The notes below the pieces were generated by a model. The model saw only the letters and a list, made by a program, of their open reading frames with translations. It did not search any database and was not told the DNA's origin. A program made the position numbers and the translations under genes. A stretch of DNA of 64,000 bases from Halobacillus dabanensis (GTDB lineage: Bacteria; Bacillota; Bacilli; Bacillales; Halobacillaceae). Below, piece after piece: positions 54,269-63,775 of the stretch. The stretch is taken from positions 310,001 to 374,000 of the forward strand of contig NZ_FOSB01000001.1 in assembly GCF_900114165.1 (NCBI RefSeq), in the 5' to 3' direction. The stretch's first letter is position 1. Each line of letters starts with the position of its first letter.

Positions 54269-55990
54269 ATGCTAACAGAATTGTCTATTCGTGATTTTGC
54301 AATTATTGATCGAATTTCAATCACGTTCAAAGAAGGATTAACGGTCCTTACCGGTGAAACAGGAGCAGGTAAATCGATTATCATTGATGCGATTCAACTG
54401 CTTTCCGGAGGGCGAGGGTCTGTTGAGTTTGTTCGTCATGGAACAAAGAAAGCCGAAATTGAAGGGTTATTTACTGTGGAACCTGATCATCCGATTTACA
54501 AAACGGGCCAAGAGTTTGGCGTTGATATTAGTGAAGACGGGATGGTGGTGTTGCAGAGGACGATTACTCATCAGGGCAAAAGTATATGTCGAGTCAACGG
54601 CAAGCTCGTAACATTAGGGATTATGAAAGAGTTCGGTCATACGTTGATAGACATTCACAGTCAACATGAAACACAATCGTTAATGGATCCTGATCGTCAC
54701 ATAGAGCTATTAGATGTTTTCGCCAGCAGTGATATAAAACCTTCTAAGGAAGAGTATCATCAAGTTTTTGAAAAGTATCGCGCCCTTATGAAGCGTTATA
54801 AAGAACTGAGTGAAAATGAGCAAGAAATGGCACAGCGTCTGGATCTGCTTGAATTCCAACTTCGTGAATTACAAGAAGCTGAAATGGAACCGCTCGAAGA
54901 TGAGAGCCTGGAAGAAGAACGGAAAAAGTTGATGAATTATGAAAAAATTTACCAAGGTATCCATGATGCATATTATTCTTTATATGGAGAACAGAAAGGA
55001 TTAGATTGGCTGAGTCATGCGATGACCTCGCTTGAAAGTACTTCGGATGTCGATGATCAGTTAGCAAAGCTTTCTGAAGAAATGTCGAACGCCTACTATA
55101 TTATTGAAGAAATGACTTTTCAACTGAGTAATCAAATGTCTGCACTCGAATTTGATCCAGAACGATTAAATCAAGTAGAAACTCGTTTAAATGAACTGAA
55201 CCGATTGAAAAAGAAGTATGGCGCAACAGTCGACGATATGCTCCAATATGCCTCGAAAATCGAGGAAGAGATTGACGAAATCCGACATAAAGATTCCCAT
55301 TTGAGTAAAATGGAAAACGAAATCCATGAACTTGCTCAAGACGCGGTGATGGAAGCGAAAGCAATTCATGACATACGAAAGGAATCTGCTCAAACCCTCT
55401 CGGATTATATACATGAGGAGTTAAGAGATCTTTATTTAGAAAAGGCTTCCTTTGATGTTGCTATTGATATGAAAGAAGGGAAAAGTACTGATCCTACGTT
55501 GGACGGACAACCTGTGCAGCTCCTTCCGAATGGTATCGATATTGTTAAATTCCTTATTACAACAAACCCCGGCGAACCACTCAAAGAATTACATAAAGTC
55601 GCTTCTGGCGGTGAAATGTCACGAATTATGCTTGCATTAAAGCGGATCTTTTCAAGGCACCAAGGTGTTACAAGCGTCATTTTTGATGAGGTAGATACCG
55701 GTGTAAGTGGACGAGTGGCGCAAGCAATTGCAGAGAAAATATATGGAATCTCTGAAGGGTCACAAGTCCTCTGTATTTCTCATTTGCCACAAGTAGCAGC
55801 GATGGCTGATACTCACGTTCGAATTGAAAAACGTGTGGATAATGCTCGTACACATACTGTTGCAAAAGAGTTGGACCATGACGAGAAGGCAGACGAAATA
55901 TCCCGTATGATAACAGGAGCAGAACTTACCGAAACAACAGTGGAACATGCAAGGGAATTACTGGTTATGGCAGATAAACATAAAAAATAA
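54269..55990 (+). CDS. recN: DNA repair protein RecN
   Basis: SMC-like ATPase recruited early to double-strand breaks. The 573 residues have Walker A GETGAGKS at 29-36, 'DIHSQHETQSL', a long central coiled coil (about 155-380) and the C-terminal half of the head with 'SGGEMSRIMLALK', Walker B 'VIFDEVDTGVSGRVA' and 'CISHLPQVAAMAD'. ATG 54269 follows GAGGTGGAAG, 17 bases after argR. It closes the housekeeping run from nusB. Confidence 0.97.
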   Translation: MLTELSIRDFAIIDRISITFKEGLTVLTGETGAGKSIIIDAIQLLSGGRGSVEFVRHGTKKAEIEGLFTVEPDHPIYKTGQEFGVDISEDGMVVLQRTITHQGKSICRVNGKLVTLGIMKEFGHTLIDIHSQHETQSLMDPDRHIELLDVFASSDIKPSKEEYHQVFEKYRALMKRYKELSENEQEMAQRLDLLEFQLRELQEAEMEPLEDESLEEERKKLMNYEKIYQGIHDAYYSLYGEQKGLDWLSHAMTSLESTSDVDDQLAKLSEEMSNAYYIIEEMTFQLSNQMSALEFDPERLNQVETRLNELNRLKKKYGATVDDMLQYASKIEEEIDEIRHKDSHLSKMENEIHELAQDAVMEAKAIHDIRKESAQTLSDYIHEELRDLYLEKASFDVAIDMKEGKSTDPTLDGQPVQLLPNGIDIVKFLITTNPGEPLKELHKVASGGEMSRIMLALKRIFSRHQGVTSVIFDEVDTGVSGRVAQAIAEKIYGISEGSQVLCISHLPQVAAMADTHVRIEKRVDNARTHTVAKELDHDEKADEISRMITGAELTETTVEHARELLVMADKHKK

Positions 55991-56007
55991 ATAATTGATA
56001 AAGCCTA

Positions 56008-56037
56008 AACGCATGGGAACATTTCCATGCGTTTTTT
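56008..56037 (+). terminator. Terminator after recN
   Basis: AACGCATGG and CCATGCGTT form a perfect 9-bp stem with a seven-base loop, followed by six T residues. Confidence 0.9.
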
Positions 56038-56338
56038 ATATGGCTTAAAGTATGAAACAACGTCTGGGGAGAGAGCTAACTGTCGTTACCGCATTCTACG
56101 CGGTGGATCATCTATTTTTGTCGATTCTGTTTATTCGGCTCGCCTGAAGTAGGTGATCCATGATGTAGCGCCATTTTGGCCAGAATATCCAATCTTTTCA
56201 TATACCTTGGAGAATGTTTCATTACAAGGGAATCGGTACTATAATTACTGTGATTATGCTCGTTTAAAAAAGGCTGTCCAAGACCACATTATAAGTAAGC
56301 CATTTAGTTGGTACTGGAGTGATAAGGAGTGTGAATCC
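56038..56338. other. 301-bp region upstream of spoIVB
   Basis: No separate gene. A frame continuous with spoIVB is open from 56153 but has no binding site. CATTATA at 56287-56293 fits the -10 of forespore promoters (sigma-G CATWMTA), with a weak -35 (GTTTAA, 56262-56267) upstream; a start near 56300 would leave a short leader before the real start. Confidence 0.4.
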
Positions 56339-57586
56339 GTGAAACAACAGACATTTAAATATATTTGCGGTTCCGTTCTCCTGCTGTTCATGCTCATTTT
56401 ACCTTTCATTGCCCCTGTCCATAACTATCTGTCCATCCCTACAGAAGTGAAAATCAGTGCTGCAGATGATGGAGAATCAATAGCAGTAAATGAAGATACA
56501 GAAGCTTTGACGGCTTTTTCATCTACTGATGATCATCAAGTATTTTACGAATTCGCCGGGGTTCCCGTTAAGAAAACAGACGTAAATCAAATGCGTGATA
56601 TACGTTTGATCCCTGGTGGCCAGTCCGTAGGTGTTGAGTTGCATACAAAAGGCGTCCTCGTTGTAGGACATCATTTAGTGACTGGCAAAGGCGAAGAGAA
56701 AACTTCCCCAGGAGAAGATGCTGACGTTTTAGTTGGTGATATCTTACTGGAAGGAAACGGTCAAGAGCTCAATAGTATGGAAGAGCTATCGTCAATCGTG
56801 AAAGCATCAGGTGAGGAAGAAAAGGCGATTGACTTCAAAATTAAGCGAGGAAAAGAAATTATTAGCACCACTTTAACCCCTGCTTTCAATAATCAAGAAA
56901 AAGAATACCAAATTGGTCTTTACATTCGCGATTCAGCAGCAGGGATTGGTACGATGACCTTCTATGACCCAGAATCAAAGAAATACGGTGCTTTAGGTCA
57001 TGTAATATCCGATATGGACACTAAAAAACCGATAGAGATTCATGAAGGAACGATCGTAAGATCGCATGTAACATCGATTGAAAAAGGAAGTCAAGGCGTC
57101 CCGGGGGAAAAGAAAGCAAAATTCTCGTTAAGGGATGATCGCTTAGGAAATATTACGAAGAACACTCCATTTGGAATTTTCGGTAAGTTGGATGGGAAAA
57201 TTCAAAATGAAGCATATCCAGACGGAATTCCAGTAGGATTCGCTGAACAAGTGGAAGAAGGACCTGCTCAAATAATGACCGTCCTGGATGGAGAAGAAAT
57301 GCAGACCTTTGATGTTGAGATTGTAAGTAACACACCGAAGAAGTCAGCTGTGACGAAAGGTATGATTGTAAAAATTACCGACCCTGAACTACTGGACAAA
57401 ACTGGAGGTATCGTTCAGGGGATGAGTGGAAGTCCTATTATACAAAATGGAAAAATAATTGGTGCAGTCACTCACGTGTTCGTCAATGATCCGACAAGCG
57501 GATATGGGGTACACATTGAGTGGATGCTACAAGAAGCCGGTATCAATATTTACGAAGAAGACAATAAAGATCAAAAAGCAAGTTAG
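56339..57586 (+). CDS. spoIVB: SpoIVB serine peptidase
   Basis: Signalling protease secreted from the forespore that starts pro-sigma-K processing by SpoIVFB in the mother cell. The 415 residues have an N-terminal membrane helix (about 9-25), a PDZ domain (about 95-175) and an S55 peptidase domain with His221 in 'GALGHVISD' and Ser365 in GMSGSPI. The start is GTG 56339, eight bases behind AAGGAGTGTG; the 62-codon open extension upstream is rejected. It lies between recN and spo0A as in B. subtilis. Confidence 0.95.
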   Translation: MKQQTFKYICGSVLLLFMLILPFIAPVHNYLSIPTEVKISAADDGESIAVNEDTEALTAFSSTDDHQVFYEFAGVPVKKTDVNQMRDIRLIPGGQSVGVELHTKGVLVVGHHLVTGKGEEKTSPGEDADVLVGDILLEGNGQELNSMEELSSIVKASGEEEKAIDFKIKRGKEIISTTLTPAFNNQEKEYQIGLYIRDSAAGIGTMTFYDPESKKYGALGHVISDMDTKKPIEIHEGTIVRSHVTSIEKGSQGVPGEKKAKFSLRDDRLGNITKNTPFGIFGKLDGKIQNEAYPDGIPVGFAEQVEEGPAQIMTVLDGEEMQTFDVEIVSNTPKKSAVTKGMIVKITDPELLDKTGGIVQGMSGSPIIQNGKIIGAVTHVFVNDPTSGYGVHIEWMLQEAGINIYEEDNKDQKAS

Positions 57587-57615
57587 AAGAGCCCTTATCA
57601 AGGCTCTTCTTTTTG
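57585..57615 (+). terminator. Terminator after spoIVB
   Basis: AGAAGAGCC and GGCTCTTCT form a perfect 9-bp stem with an eight-base loop and five T residues; it begins within the stop codon. Confidence 0.92.
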
Positions 57616-57672
57616 TTGTCTATGGATATATATACTAAGTATTAAAAACACCTGATATCATATTTAATTTAA

Positions 57673-57813
57673 TTCGACATATTTCGACAAACTGTATGTA
57701 TATAATGTCGAATTGCTACGAATAATTAAGTATTTCAAAGCATTTTCAAGATAATCTCAAATTATGAAAATTTTTTGTTATAATAAAAGAGGGTTAAAAT
57801 TGTTGTTGTCGAA
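57673..57813. promoter_or_regulatory. spo0A control region with four Spo0A boxes
   Basis: Exact 7-base Spo0A boxes occur four times: TTCGACA at 57673-57679 and 57683-57689 (direct pair, 10 bp apart), and TGTCGAA at 57706-57712 and 57807-57813. A TATAAT at 57779-57784 is a plausible -10 of a vegetative promoter. The layout points to autoregulation of spo0A, as known in B. subtilis. Confidence 0.85.
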
Positions 57814-57862
57814 TATGTGAGTTACAGAAAAAAGAAGGACCATTTTGTAAGGAGGAAAATAA

Positions 57863-58642
57863 ATGGAAAAGATTCAAGTATGTTTGGCTGATGATAACCG
57901 CGAGCTGGTAAAGCTTCTTGAGGAATATTTTGAAGATACGTCCGATATTGAGGTCGTTGGCACTTCCTACAACGGTAAAGACTGTCTCCAAATGGTGGAA
58001 GAAAAACAGCCTGACGTTTTAATTCTTGATATTATTATGCCGCATTTGGATGGGCTGGCTGTATTGAACAAGTTGAAGGGTATGGACAAGCACCCGGAAG
58101 TTATTATGCTTACTGCATTCGGTCAGGAAGAAGTGACGAAAAAAGCAGTTGAACTAGGTGCTGCATACTTTATGATGAAGCCATTCGATTTGGATCACCT
58201 TGGCGAACAAGTCCGACAAATCAAGCATGCTGGAGATCCGATCAACCGTGCGCTCGGTAACAGTTATACTTCTACGAAGGCGAAGAAACCTGATTTAGAC
58301 ACTAGTATTACTCATATAATTCATGAAGTTGGTGTTCCTGCTCACATCAAAGGTTACCAGTATTTACGTGAAGCAATCACAATGGTGTACAGTGATCTTG
58401 AATTACTTGGATCGATTACAAAAGTCCTTTATCCGGATATTGCTACAAAATATAATACGACAGCTTCCCGAGTAGAACGTGCTATCCGCCATGCCATTGA
58501 GGTAGCCTGGAACAGGGGAAATATTGATGCGATATCTTCACTATTCGGCTATACCATATCCAACACGAAAGCAAAGCCGACAAACAGTGAATTCATTGCC
58601 ATGGTCGCTGACCGTTTACGTTTAGAACATAGAGCGAGCTAA
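57863..58642 (+). CDS. spo0A: Spo0A, master regulator of sporulation
   Basis: Response regulator that ends the phosphorelay and commits the cell to sporulation. The 259 residues have a receiver domain (1-120) with Asp10, Asp11, phospho-acceptor Asp56, Thr84 and Lys106, and the Spo0A-specific C-terminal DNA-binding domain (about 145-259) with '[20 protein letters not shown]' followed by [15 protein letters not shown] 57863 follows AAGGAGG. Four Spo0A boxes lie upstream. Confidence 0.98.
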   Translation: MEKIQVCLADDNRELVKLLEEYFEDTSDIEVVGTSYNGKDCLQMVEEKQPDVLILDIIMPHLDGLAVLNKLKGMDKHPEVIMLTAFGQEEVTKKAVELGAAYFMMKPFDLDHLGEQVRQIKHAGDPINRALGNSYTSTKAKKPDLDTSITHIIHEVGVPAHIKGYQYLREAITMVYSDLELLGSITKVLYPDIATKYNTTASRVERAIRHAIEVAWNRGNIDAISSLFGYTISNTKAKPTNSEFIAMVADRLRLEHRAS

Positions 58643-58708
58643 AAAGCGCACGTGCCCTGAAAAAGACACAAAACGCATAAGTGAACCAGCCGGATGGAGC
58701 TGAATAAT

Positions 58709-58749
58709 AACACAAGCCCGAGAGTTTCAATGCTCGGGCTTGTGTTTTT
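58709..58749. terminator. Bidirectional terminator between spo0A and the 98-residue gene
   Basis: AACACAAGCCCGAG and CTCGGGCTTGTGTT form a perfect 14-bp stem with a ten-base loop and a T run on the right. The stop codon of the minus-strand gene lies in the loop. Confidence 0.93.
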
Positions 58750-59023
58750 GCTGGCACATTTTCTGTATTATTTTTAACGCAAGTTCATCGTCATCATAGA
58801 AACCGGAGTCTATTCTTTCGAGCTCGCTACAGAGGAAGTCATAAAGCTTTGGCTCTAAAAAACACAGACCGTCTCTATTTACTTTTCTATAGCTGAAAGG
58901 GAGGTCTAAATATTGGACGATGACATATCTATGTCCAATGCTCTTGTATGTGCATACTATTGTTAATTCGCTGTTTTCGGGATAGTAACGAGTTCCCCCG
59001 AATCCATCCATACGCAAAACCAT
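58727..59023 (-). CDS. Hypothetical protein, 98 residues
   Basis: A small soluble protein without a signal or membrane helix. It has a Tyr/aromatic-rich first half ('GFGGTRYYPENSELTIVCTY', 'YVIVQYLDLPFSYRKV') that looks beta-stranded and a helical, acidic C-terminal part ('LCSELERIDSGFYDDDELAL'). I do not recognise a family. ATG 59023 follows GGAAGGGTGG, which supports translation. It is a single-gene unit between spo0A and the aspartokinase gene. Confidence 0.6.
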   Translation of the reverse strand: MVLRMDGFGGTRYYPENSELTIVCTYKSIGHRYVIVQYLDLPFSYRKVNRDGLCFLEPKLYDFLCSELERIDSGFYDDDELALKIIQKMCQQKHKPEH

Positions 59024-59230
59024 AGAACCACCCTTCCTCTTACTTCCATCATATCGAAAAAAAAGAAAACATGTAACACATTTATATAATTAATGTAAAA
59101 ATTCCCAAACTCATGTCGTAAAATGAAGAAAAAAACGATTATTTGAAAAAAGTTATTCATTTCCTTCCTGCATTTGTGATACAATTCTTAATTATTAATT
59201 ACTTTGTTTCTTTAATGGGGTGTCGTTTAT

Positions 59231-60580
59231 ATGAAAGTTGTCAAATTTGGAGGCAGTTCACTTGCTGATGCAAGTCAGATTGAGAAAGTCAGAAGTATTA
59301 TCGAATCAGATGAACAACGGAGGGTAGTGGTTGTTTCCGCACCGGGTAAACGGTTTAGTGGAGATACGAAAGTGACAGACCTTCTTATCGCTTTAGGTGA
59401 ATCAATCCAAACAGGAGATATGGATGACGCTATTTACAAACAAATCATTGATCGTTTCCGGACAATGGCGGAAGAATTAAACCTTCCGCTACGTGTCGCA
59501 GAAATGGTGAGAGATAAAATTGATGAAGCGGTAAAGCTTGTCGAAAAAAGCTCTCCACATGCACTCGATGCACTTAAAGCATGTGGAGAAGATGGATCCG
59601 CACTCTTAGTCAGCTCTTATCTGCATTCAAAAGGCTCAGCTGCTTCTTACGTTAATCCGAAGGAGGCAGGTATTCTTGTCCGGGATCAAGTAGGAGGAGC
59701 CCTTGTACTTGAAGAAAGTTTTGAACAACTGTATGCTTTGCGCAACAGAAATGAGATTCTCGTTATCCCTGGATTCTTTGGTTTTACGCCCGAAGGCCAA
59801 TTAGTCACATTCTCGCGAGGGGGATCTGATATCACGGGTTCCATTGTAGCTGCAGGATTGAAGGCAGATATGTATGAAAACTTTACAGATGTAGATTCGG
59901 TTTATTGTGTCAACCCAATGTACGTCGATCAGCCGAAACAACTGACATCACTTACATATAGGGAAATGAGGGAGCTTTCTTATGCTGGATTTTCCGTATT
60001 CCACGATGAAGCACTCATACCTGCTTTTAAAGAGAAAATCCCTGTATGTATTAAAAATACCAATAACCCATCAGCACCAGGTACGATGATTGTTGCTGAT
60101 CTTCCAGAGCGGGAAAGTCACGTGGTAGGTATTGCCAGTGATGAAGGGTTCTTAAACTTGTATGTAAGTAAATACTTAATGAACAGGGAAGTCGGTTTCG
60201 GTCGGCGTTTACTACAAATACTTGAGGATGAGGGAGTTTCCTTTGAGCATGCACCTTCTGGAATCGATGATATGTCCGTCGTCCTCAGAGAGCATCATCT
60301 CCCGCCAGAAAAAGAAGAGGTAGTTGTACAAAGGATCAAAGAAGAGTTGCAGGTAGATACAGTAATGATCGAACGTGATATGGCAATGATCATGATTGTT
60401 GGTGAGGGAATGAACCAAACAATCGGGATTGCCAGTCGTGCAGCTGTAGCCTTTCGTGAAGCTGATGTCAACATTGAAATGATTAACCAAGGATCTTCTG
60501 AAGTCTCTATGATGTTTGGAGTGAAATCCTCGAACTTGAGTAAAGCGGTCCAATCTCTGTATCATACTTTTTTTGAATAA
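59231..60580 (+). CDS. Aspartokinase (monofunctional)
   Basis: Phosphorylates aspartate, the entry to lysine, threonine and methionine synthesis. The 449-residue enzyme has 'MKVVKFGGSSLADASQIEKV' (ATP and aspartate site), 'VVVVSAPGKRF', 'TFSRGGSDITGSIVAAGLKA' and 'YENFTDVDSV' in the kinase domain, and two ACT domains (about 305-375 and 385-445) with 'NQGSSEVSMMFGV' at the effector site. The length and N-terminus fit the YclM (aspartokinase III) type and not the lysC alpha/beta type. ATG 59231 follows GGGGTGTCG. Confidence 0.93.
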   Translation: MKVVKFGGSSLADASQIEKVRSIIESDEQRRVVVVSAPGKRFSGDTKVTDLLIALGESIQTGDMDDAIYKQIIDRFRTMAEELNLPLRVAEMVRDKIDEAVKLVEKSSPHALDALKACGEDGSALLVSSYLHSKGSAASYVNPKEAGILVRDQVGGALVLEESFEQLYALRNRNEILVIPGFFGFTPEGQLVTFSRGGSDITGSIVAAGLKADMYENFTDVDSVYCVNPMYVDQPKQLTSLTYREMRELSYAGFSVFHDEALIPAFKEKIPVCIKNTNNPSAPGTMIVADLPERESHVVGIASDEGFLNLYVSKYLMNREVGFGRRLLQILEDEGVSFEHAPSGIDDMSVVLREHHLPPEKEEVVVQRIKEELQVDTVMIERDMAMIMIVGEGMNQTIGIASRAAVAFREADVNIEMINQGSSEVSMMFGVKSSNLSKAVQSLYHTFFE

Positions 60581-60716
60581 TATTATGAGTCGATAGGAGA
60601 AGAAAAGGTACTCAGAAGGGGCGGTAACCGGAAGGAAGAGGTCGGTTTGTCTTTCTGTCTGTTGCCTTCTTTTATGAAATTCGCTCATCACACCTTTCTC
60701 TAATAGTCTGAAAGGA

Positions 60717-60753
60717 AAAAGGCAAAGCAGTTATTTCTGCTTTGCCTTTTTTT
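60717..60753. terminator. Bidirectional terminator between aspartokinase and exonuclease genes
   Basis: GGCAAAGCAG and CTGCTTTGCC form a perfect 10-bp stem with a six-base loop containing the stop codon of the minus-strand gene. A residues on the left and T residues on the right serve both directions. Confidence 0.9.
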
Positions 60754-61474
60754 GCTGAGCTAATTTTTGATTTAAATGATGTAAAGTGTGGACATTCTGA
60801 TCAATAGTTCTTGATAGTAAATATCGAAATAGTTCTGCAGTCATAATGGCGTCGTTTAAGGCATGGTGCCTGTCCCGCTTGTCGATTCCCACATACTTCA
60901 ACAATGGATCCAGTTGATGACGTACGTTAGGGAGCAGCCATTGGGCCATCAGTTGGGAATCAATGACATGTGGGGTATAATCGGGAAGTTTCCACCTTTT
61001 CAACATTGTCCGTAAAAAGCGCATATCAAATTTTGCAGGATGAGCAACGAGGACAGAACCCTCGCTGAACGACATGAAATTTTGAAACCCATCAATGAAA
61101 GGGCTGGCGTTTTTCAGGCGTTCTTTAGTAAGTCCAGTAAGTTTTAATGTCTGGTTGTTCACTGGACGAATCGGCCGTATGACCTGGTGGAATTTTTCCC
61201 GTCGACAGGCATGAAGTCCGTTTAGTCGAATGGCTCCTATTGAAATGATCTCATGACCGATTTCAGGGAGGAAGCCAGTCGTTTCTAAATCGAAAATGGT
61301 GAAATCCAGTTCTTCTAAAGGTTTCTGATCCAGTCCTTCTCCTTGCGTGTGTTCTAAAAGATTATTTTGTAACTGTTCGTAACTGTGCCATTTCAAATAC
61401 GGTTTTATTTTAAAATGATAGATAGGTTTTTCAAACAAAAGATACTTAAGAATTTGTAAGTCAACAGGTAACAT
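60731..61474 (-). CDS. DnaQ-like 3'-5' exonuclease
   Basis: A 247-residue DEDD-family exonuclease. The catalytic residues are Asp62 and Glu64 in FDLETTG (motif I), Asp in 'HPAKFDMRFL' (motif II) and His/Asp in 'HHALNDAIMTAEL' (motif III, the DEDDh subtype). The N-terminal 55 residues are extra and helical. It resembles the exonuclease epsilon/PolC exo domain, but is a stand-alone protein. ATG 61474 shares one base with the stop of the upstream DUF294 gene, so both are coupled; a joint role is inferred from that. Confidence 0.88.
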   Translation of the reverse strand: MLPVDLQILKYLLFEKPIYHFKIKPYLKWHSYEQLQNNLLEHTQGEGLDQKPLEELDFTIFDLETTGFLPEIGHEIISIGAIRLNGLHACRREKFHQVIRPIRPVNNQTLKLTGLTKERLKNASPFIDGFQNFMSFSEGSVLVAHPAKFDMRFLRTMLKRWKLPDYTPHVIDSQLMAQWLLPNVRHQLDPLLKYVGIDKRDRHHALNDAIMTAELFRYLLSRTIDQNVHTLHHLNQKLAQQKKAKQK

Positions 61475-63399
61475 CAAACCACCCGATTTCGGTTATAGCT
61501 CAGTTCCAATACTTGTTGAAGACGCTTAGCAATAATCAGGGCCTCTCTTAAGGAGCGACGTTCTTCTTTTTTCAATGGTCCCAGCTTCAGGTCATTGCTA
61601 AGAGGTTCATCTTCCTCAAGCTGATTCAAGTTTGTTTTTAAGCGGAAAAGCATCAATCTGTGCAAAGCTGTCTTAGCATTCTCGACATCGCGCGGGTGGA
61701 AGCGCTCTTGCTCTGCTAAAGCTTCTAACCGGTTAACCGTATTAATTTCTTCAATGCCATACTTCATGCTATAAATGCGGATGGCATTGACGATCTGCAT
61801 GATGGCTGACTTTTTCAAGTTCAGTGTCCGTTTTTTTCCAATCCCGGAAATACGACCAAATGGCTGGACAGGAACGCGGAATCGAAGTGTGTCTTTCATG
61901 AGCAGCTGGTGCAGGTTCAAAGATTTTTGGACACGTTTTGTTACATACTTTTTTAAGTCGTAGGCAAGGGAGTAGTCGCCGAAAATAGGACGAAAATCCA
62001 TGAAAATCGTAAAGTCCCGTATTTCTTCGGCATCCATCCTGTTAATCCAACGATCGATGCTCTCGTGCCACTCGGTCGTTTGCTGACGCCATTTATCTTC
62101 TTTAGCCATAATACCGCCAGTGCAATAAGGAAAACCACACTCATCGAGCATATCGTTAATTTTCTTCGTGAATAATACGAAATATTTTTCTATTTTATCT
62201 TTCTGTTTGCTGTTTTCATAATCGGCCAGGATTAATGCATTATCCTGATCCGTAGAAAAAGCCTGCTCTTTTCTTCCTTCACTACCCATTACAAGAAAGC
62301 AATAGTTGACGGGAGGTGCTCCGTGCCCTTCCCGTATCATTTCATCTTCTGCGATTTGCACCACTTGCTTATGGATACGGTCATTATAGTTCGTCATCAA
62401 TTCTGCGATATCAAAAGCGAACATGTGCTCTTTAATCAGGCTGAAGACAAACTTTTGGAATCGCTCGTTGTATATAGGGGATAAGGGTTTGATTTCTTCA
62501 ATACTTGTTGCATTGGAAATCTTATAAGTTAAGTCAAAGTAAACGGAATTTTTAATGGTGAAAAAGGATGATTGTCTCAAAATGCCAACCACTTTGTCTT
62601 TGTGAAGCACTGGGATGATCTCCGTTGGATGGTGTTTTAAATAACTTAAAGCGTCATAGATGAACTCTTGCTCATTGATCTCATACGCTTCCTCTGCCAT
62701 ATAGGCTTTGACAGGATTGTTGTGATCGTTCTCAAAATAAGCTTTTAAAATCTGTCCATAGCCGATCATCCCAAGCATTGTCTGATCATCGTCACTGACT
62801 ATGAGTGCTTCTATCTTTTGTTGTTGGAGCATCCTCGCTGCTTTTTCAATAGGAGCTTCTGGATGTATGAACGTCGGTGGCTCCATATAAGCATCGGCTC
62901 TTTTTTTATAAAGCTCCCGATCATCCTGTTCATCGGTAGTAGAACTTTTATATTTCACTTCATCATATAAACTCTTCATTAAATGACTAATCCCATCCAT
63001 TACTACTTTGGAGAAATGGTGGTTGTTTGACATTACTTGCAGAAATGACTCGCGTTCAAAGCAAATGGTTTTAATAGGTTCTAACGCTTGTACCGAAAAC
63101 CTCATCTCTCCACTTGTGAGTAAAATCATCACTCCGACCAGATCACCTGGATAATAAAAACGGACGGAAAGCTGACGTCCGTTCGACCGGTGCATGATAT
63201 TTTTAGCTAAGCCGGATACCATGAAGTGGATATCAATCGTATCGTCCTCCTGGTCTTCATGGATGATGAATTCGTTTTTTGTGAACTCTTTGACCACCGC
63301 TTTTCCGAATACATCATCAAATTCTTCGTCAGTAAGCAAATCGAAAGGATATTGCTTCCTGAATAATTCAAACTCTGTCACAGAGCAAAACTCCTTCAT
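61474..63399 (-). CDS. cNMP-binding/CBS/DUF294 putative nucleotidyltransferase
   Basis: A 641-residue modular signalling protein: cyclic-nucleotide-binding fold (about 15-145), two CBS domains (about 168-285), a DUF294 nucleotidyltransferase domain (about 310-470) with 'MGSEGRKEQAFSTDQDNALI', in which the G-S..GR and D-x-D pattern of Pol-beta/GlnD enzymes is complete, and a C-terminal DUF294 helical domain (about 490-635). No membrane segment. It may transfer a nucleotide to a protein or RNA under control of small ligands; target and ligand are unknown. ATG 63399 overlaps the yqzF stop by four bases. Confidence 0.9.
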   Translation of the reverse strand: MKEFCSVTEFELFRKQYPFDLLTDEEFDDVFGKAVVKEFTKNEFIIHEDQEDDTIDIHFMVSGLAKNIMHRSNGRQLSVRFYYPGDLVGVMILLTSGEMRFSVQALEPIKTICFERESFLQVMSNNHHFSKVVMDGISHLMKSLYDEVKYKSSTTDEQDDRELYKKRADAYMEPPTFIHPEAPIEKAARMLQQQKIEALIVSDDDQTMLGMIGYGQILKAYFENDHNNPVKAYMAEEAYEINEQEFIYDALSYLKHHPTEIIPVLHKDKVVGILRQSSFFTIKNSVYFDLTYKISNATSIEEIKPLSPIYNERFQKFVFSLIKEHMFAFDIAELMTNYNDRIHKQVVQIAEDEMIREGHGAPPVNYCFLVMGSEGRKEQAFSTDQDNALILADYENSKQKDKIEKYFVLFTKKINDMLDECGFPYCTGGIMAKEDKWRQQTTEWHESIDRWINRMDAEEIRDFTIFMDFRPIFGDYSLAYDLKKYVTKRVQKSLNLHQLLMKDTLRFRVPVQPFGRISGIGKKRTLNLKKSAIMQIVNAIRIYSMKYGIEEINTVNRLEALAEQERFHPRDVENAKTALHRLMLFRLKTNLNQLEEDEPLSNDLKLGPLKKEERRSLREALIIAKRLQQVLELSYNRNRVV

Positions 63400-63641
63400 T
63401 TCGGTTCTTTGTTTTGTTTGAAACGGCCTTTTGTCAAATTGCGCTTTTTATCTCGGTGAAGGATGAAGCCTCCGATGAAAGCGAGACCTCCTATGACAAA
63501 CACGACTCCTAAAAGCCCTTGAATCGCAATATGGAAAAAGACGTCATGAAATTCACCAAACAAGGTGTCGCGGATTAACTTGATTCCATAAACAGCAATA
63601 ATACCTGGGGTGACTAACACTAGCAAGGCAATTAAACGCAT
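63396..63641 (-). CDS. yqzF: DUF2627 membrane protein YqzF
   Basis: An 81-residue protein with two membrane helices (about 3-22 and 36-60), a basic C-terminal tail and the DUF2627 pattern 'RLIALLVLVTPGIIAVYGIK'. It starts at ATG 63641 behind AAAGGAG and is the first gene of a coupled minus-strand set with the DUF294 protein and the exonuclease. In B. subtilis yqzF lies beside bkdR, which agrees with the divergent gene here. Function unknown. Confidence 0.85.
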   Translation of the reverse strand: MRLIALLVLVTPGIIAVYGIKLIRDTLFGEFHDVFFHIAIQGLLGVVFVIGGLAFIGGFILHRDKKRNLTKGRFKQNKEPK

Positions 63642-63775
63642 AATCGTAACTCCTTTATTTCAATCCATGATAAGTATATCAAATGGTAAAGCGAGAGGGA
63701 ACTGTCAACGTACTTGCTAAATAGTGCAGATTGATGTACGATTAAGTTACGCAAAAAGTTGCAGGGTGTGGTGAA

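Noticed and set aside
56153-56338. N-terminal extension of spoIVB
   Set aside because: No binding site; GTG 56339 has AAGGAGTGTG and directly precedes the membrane helix; the region more likely carries the promoter.
60212-60691. 159-codon antisense frame over the aspartokinase end
   Set aside because: Opposes a strongly conserved ACT domain and has no binding site or family likeness.
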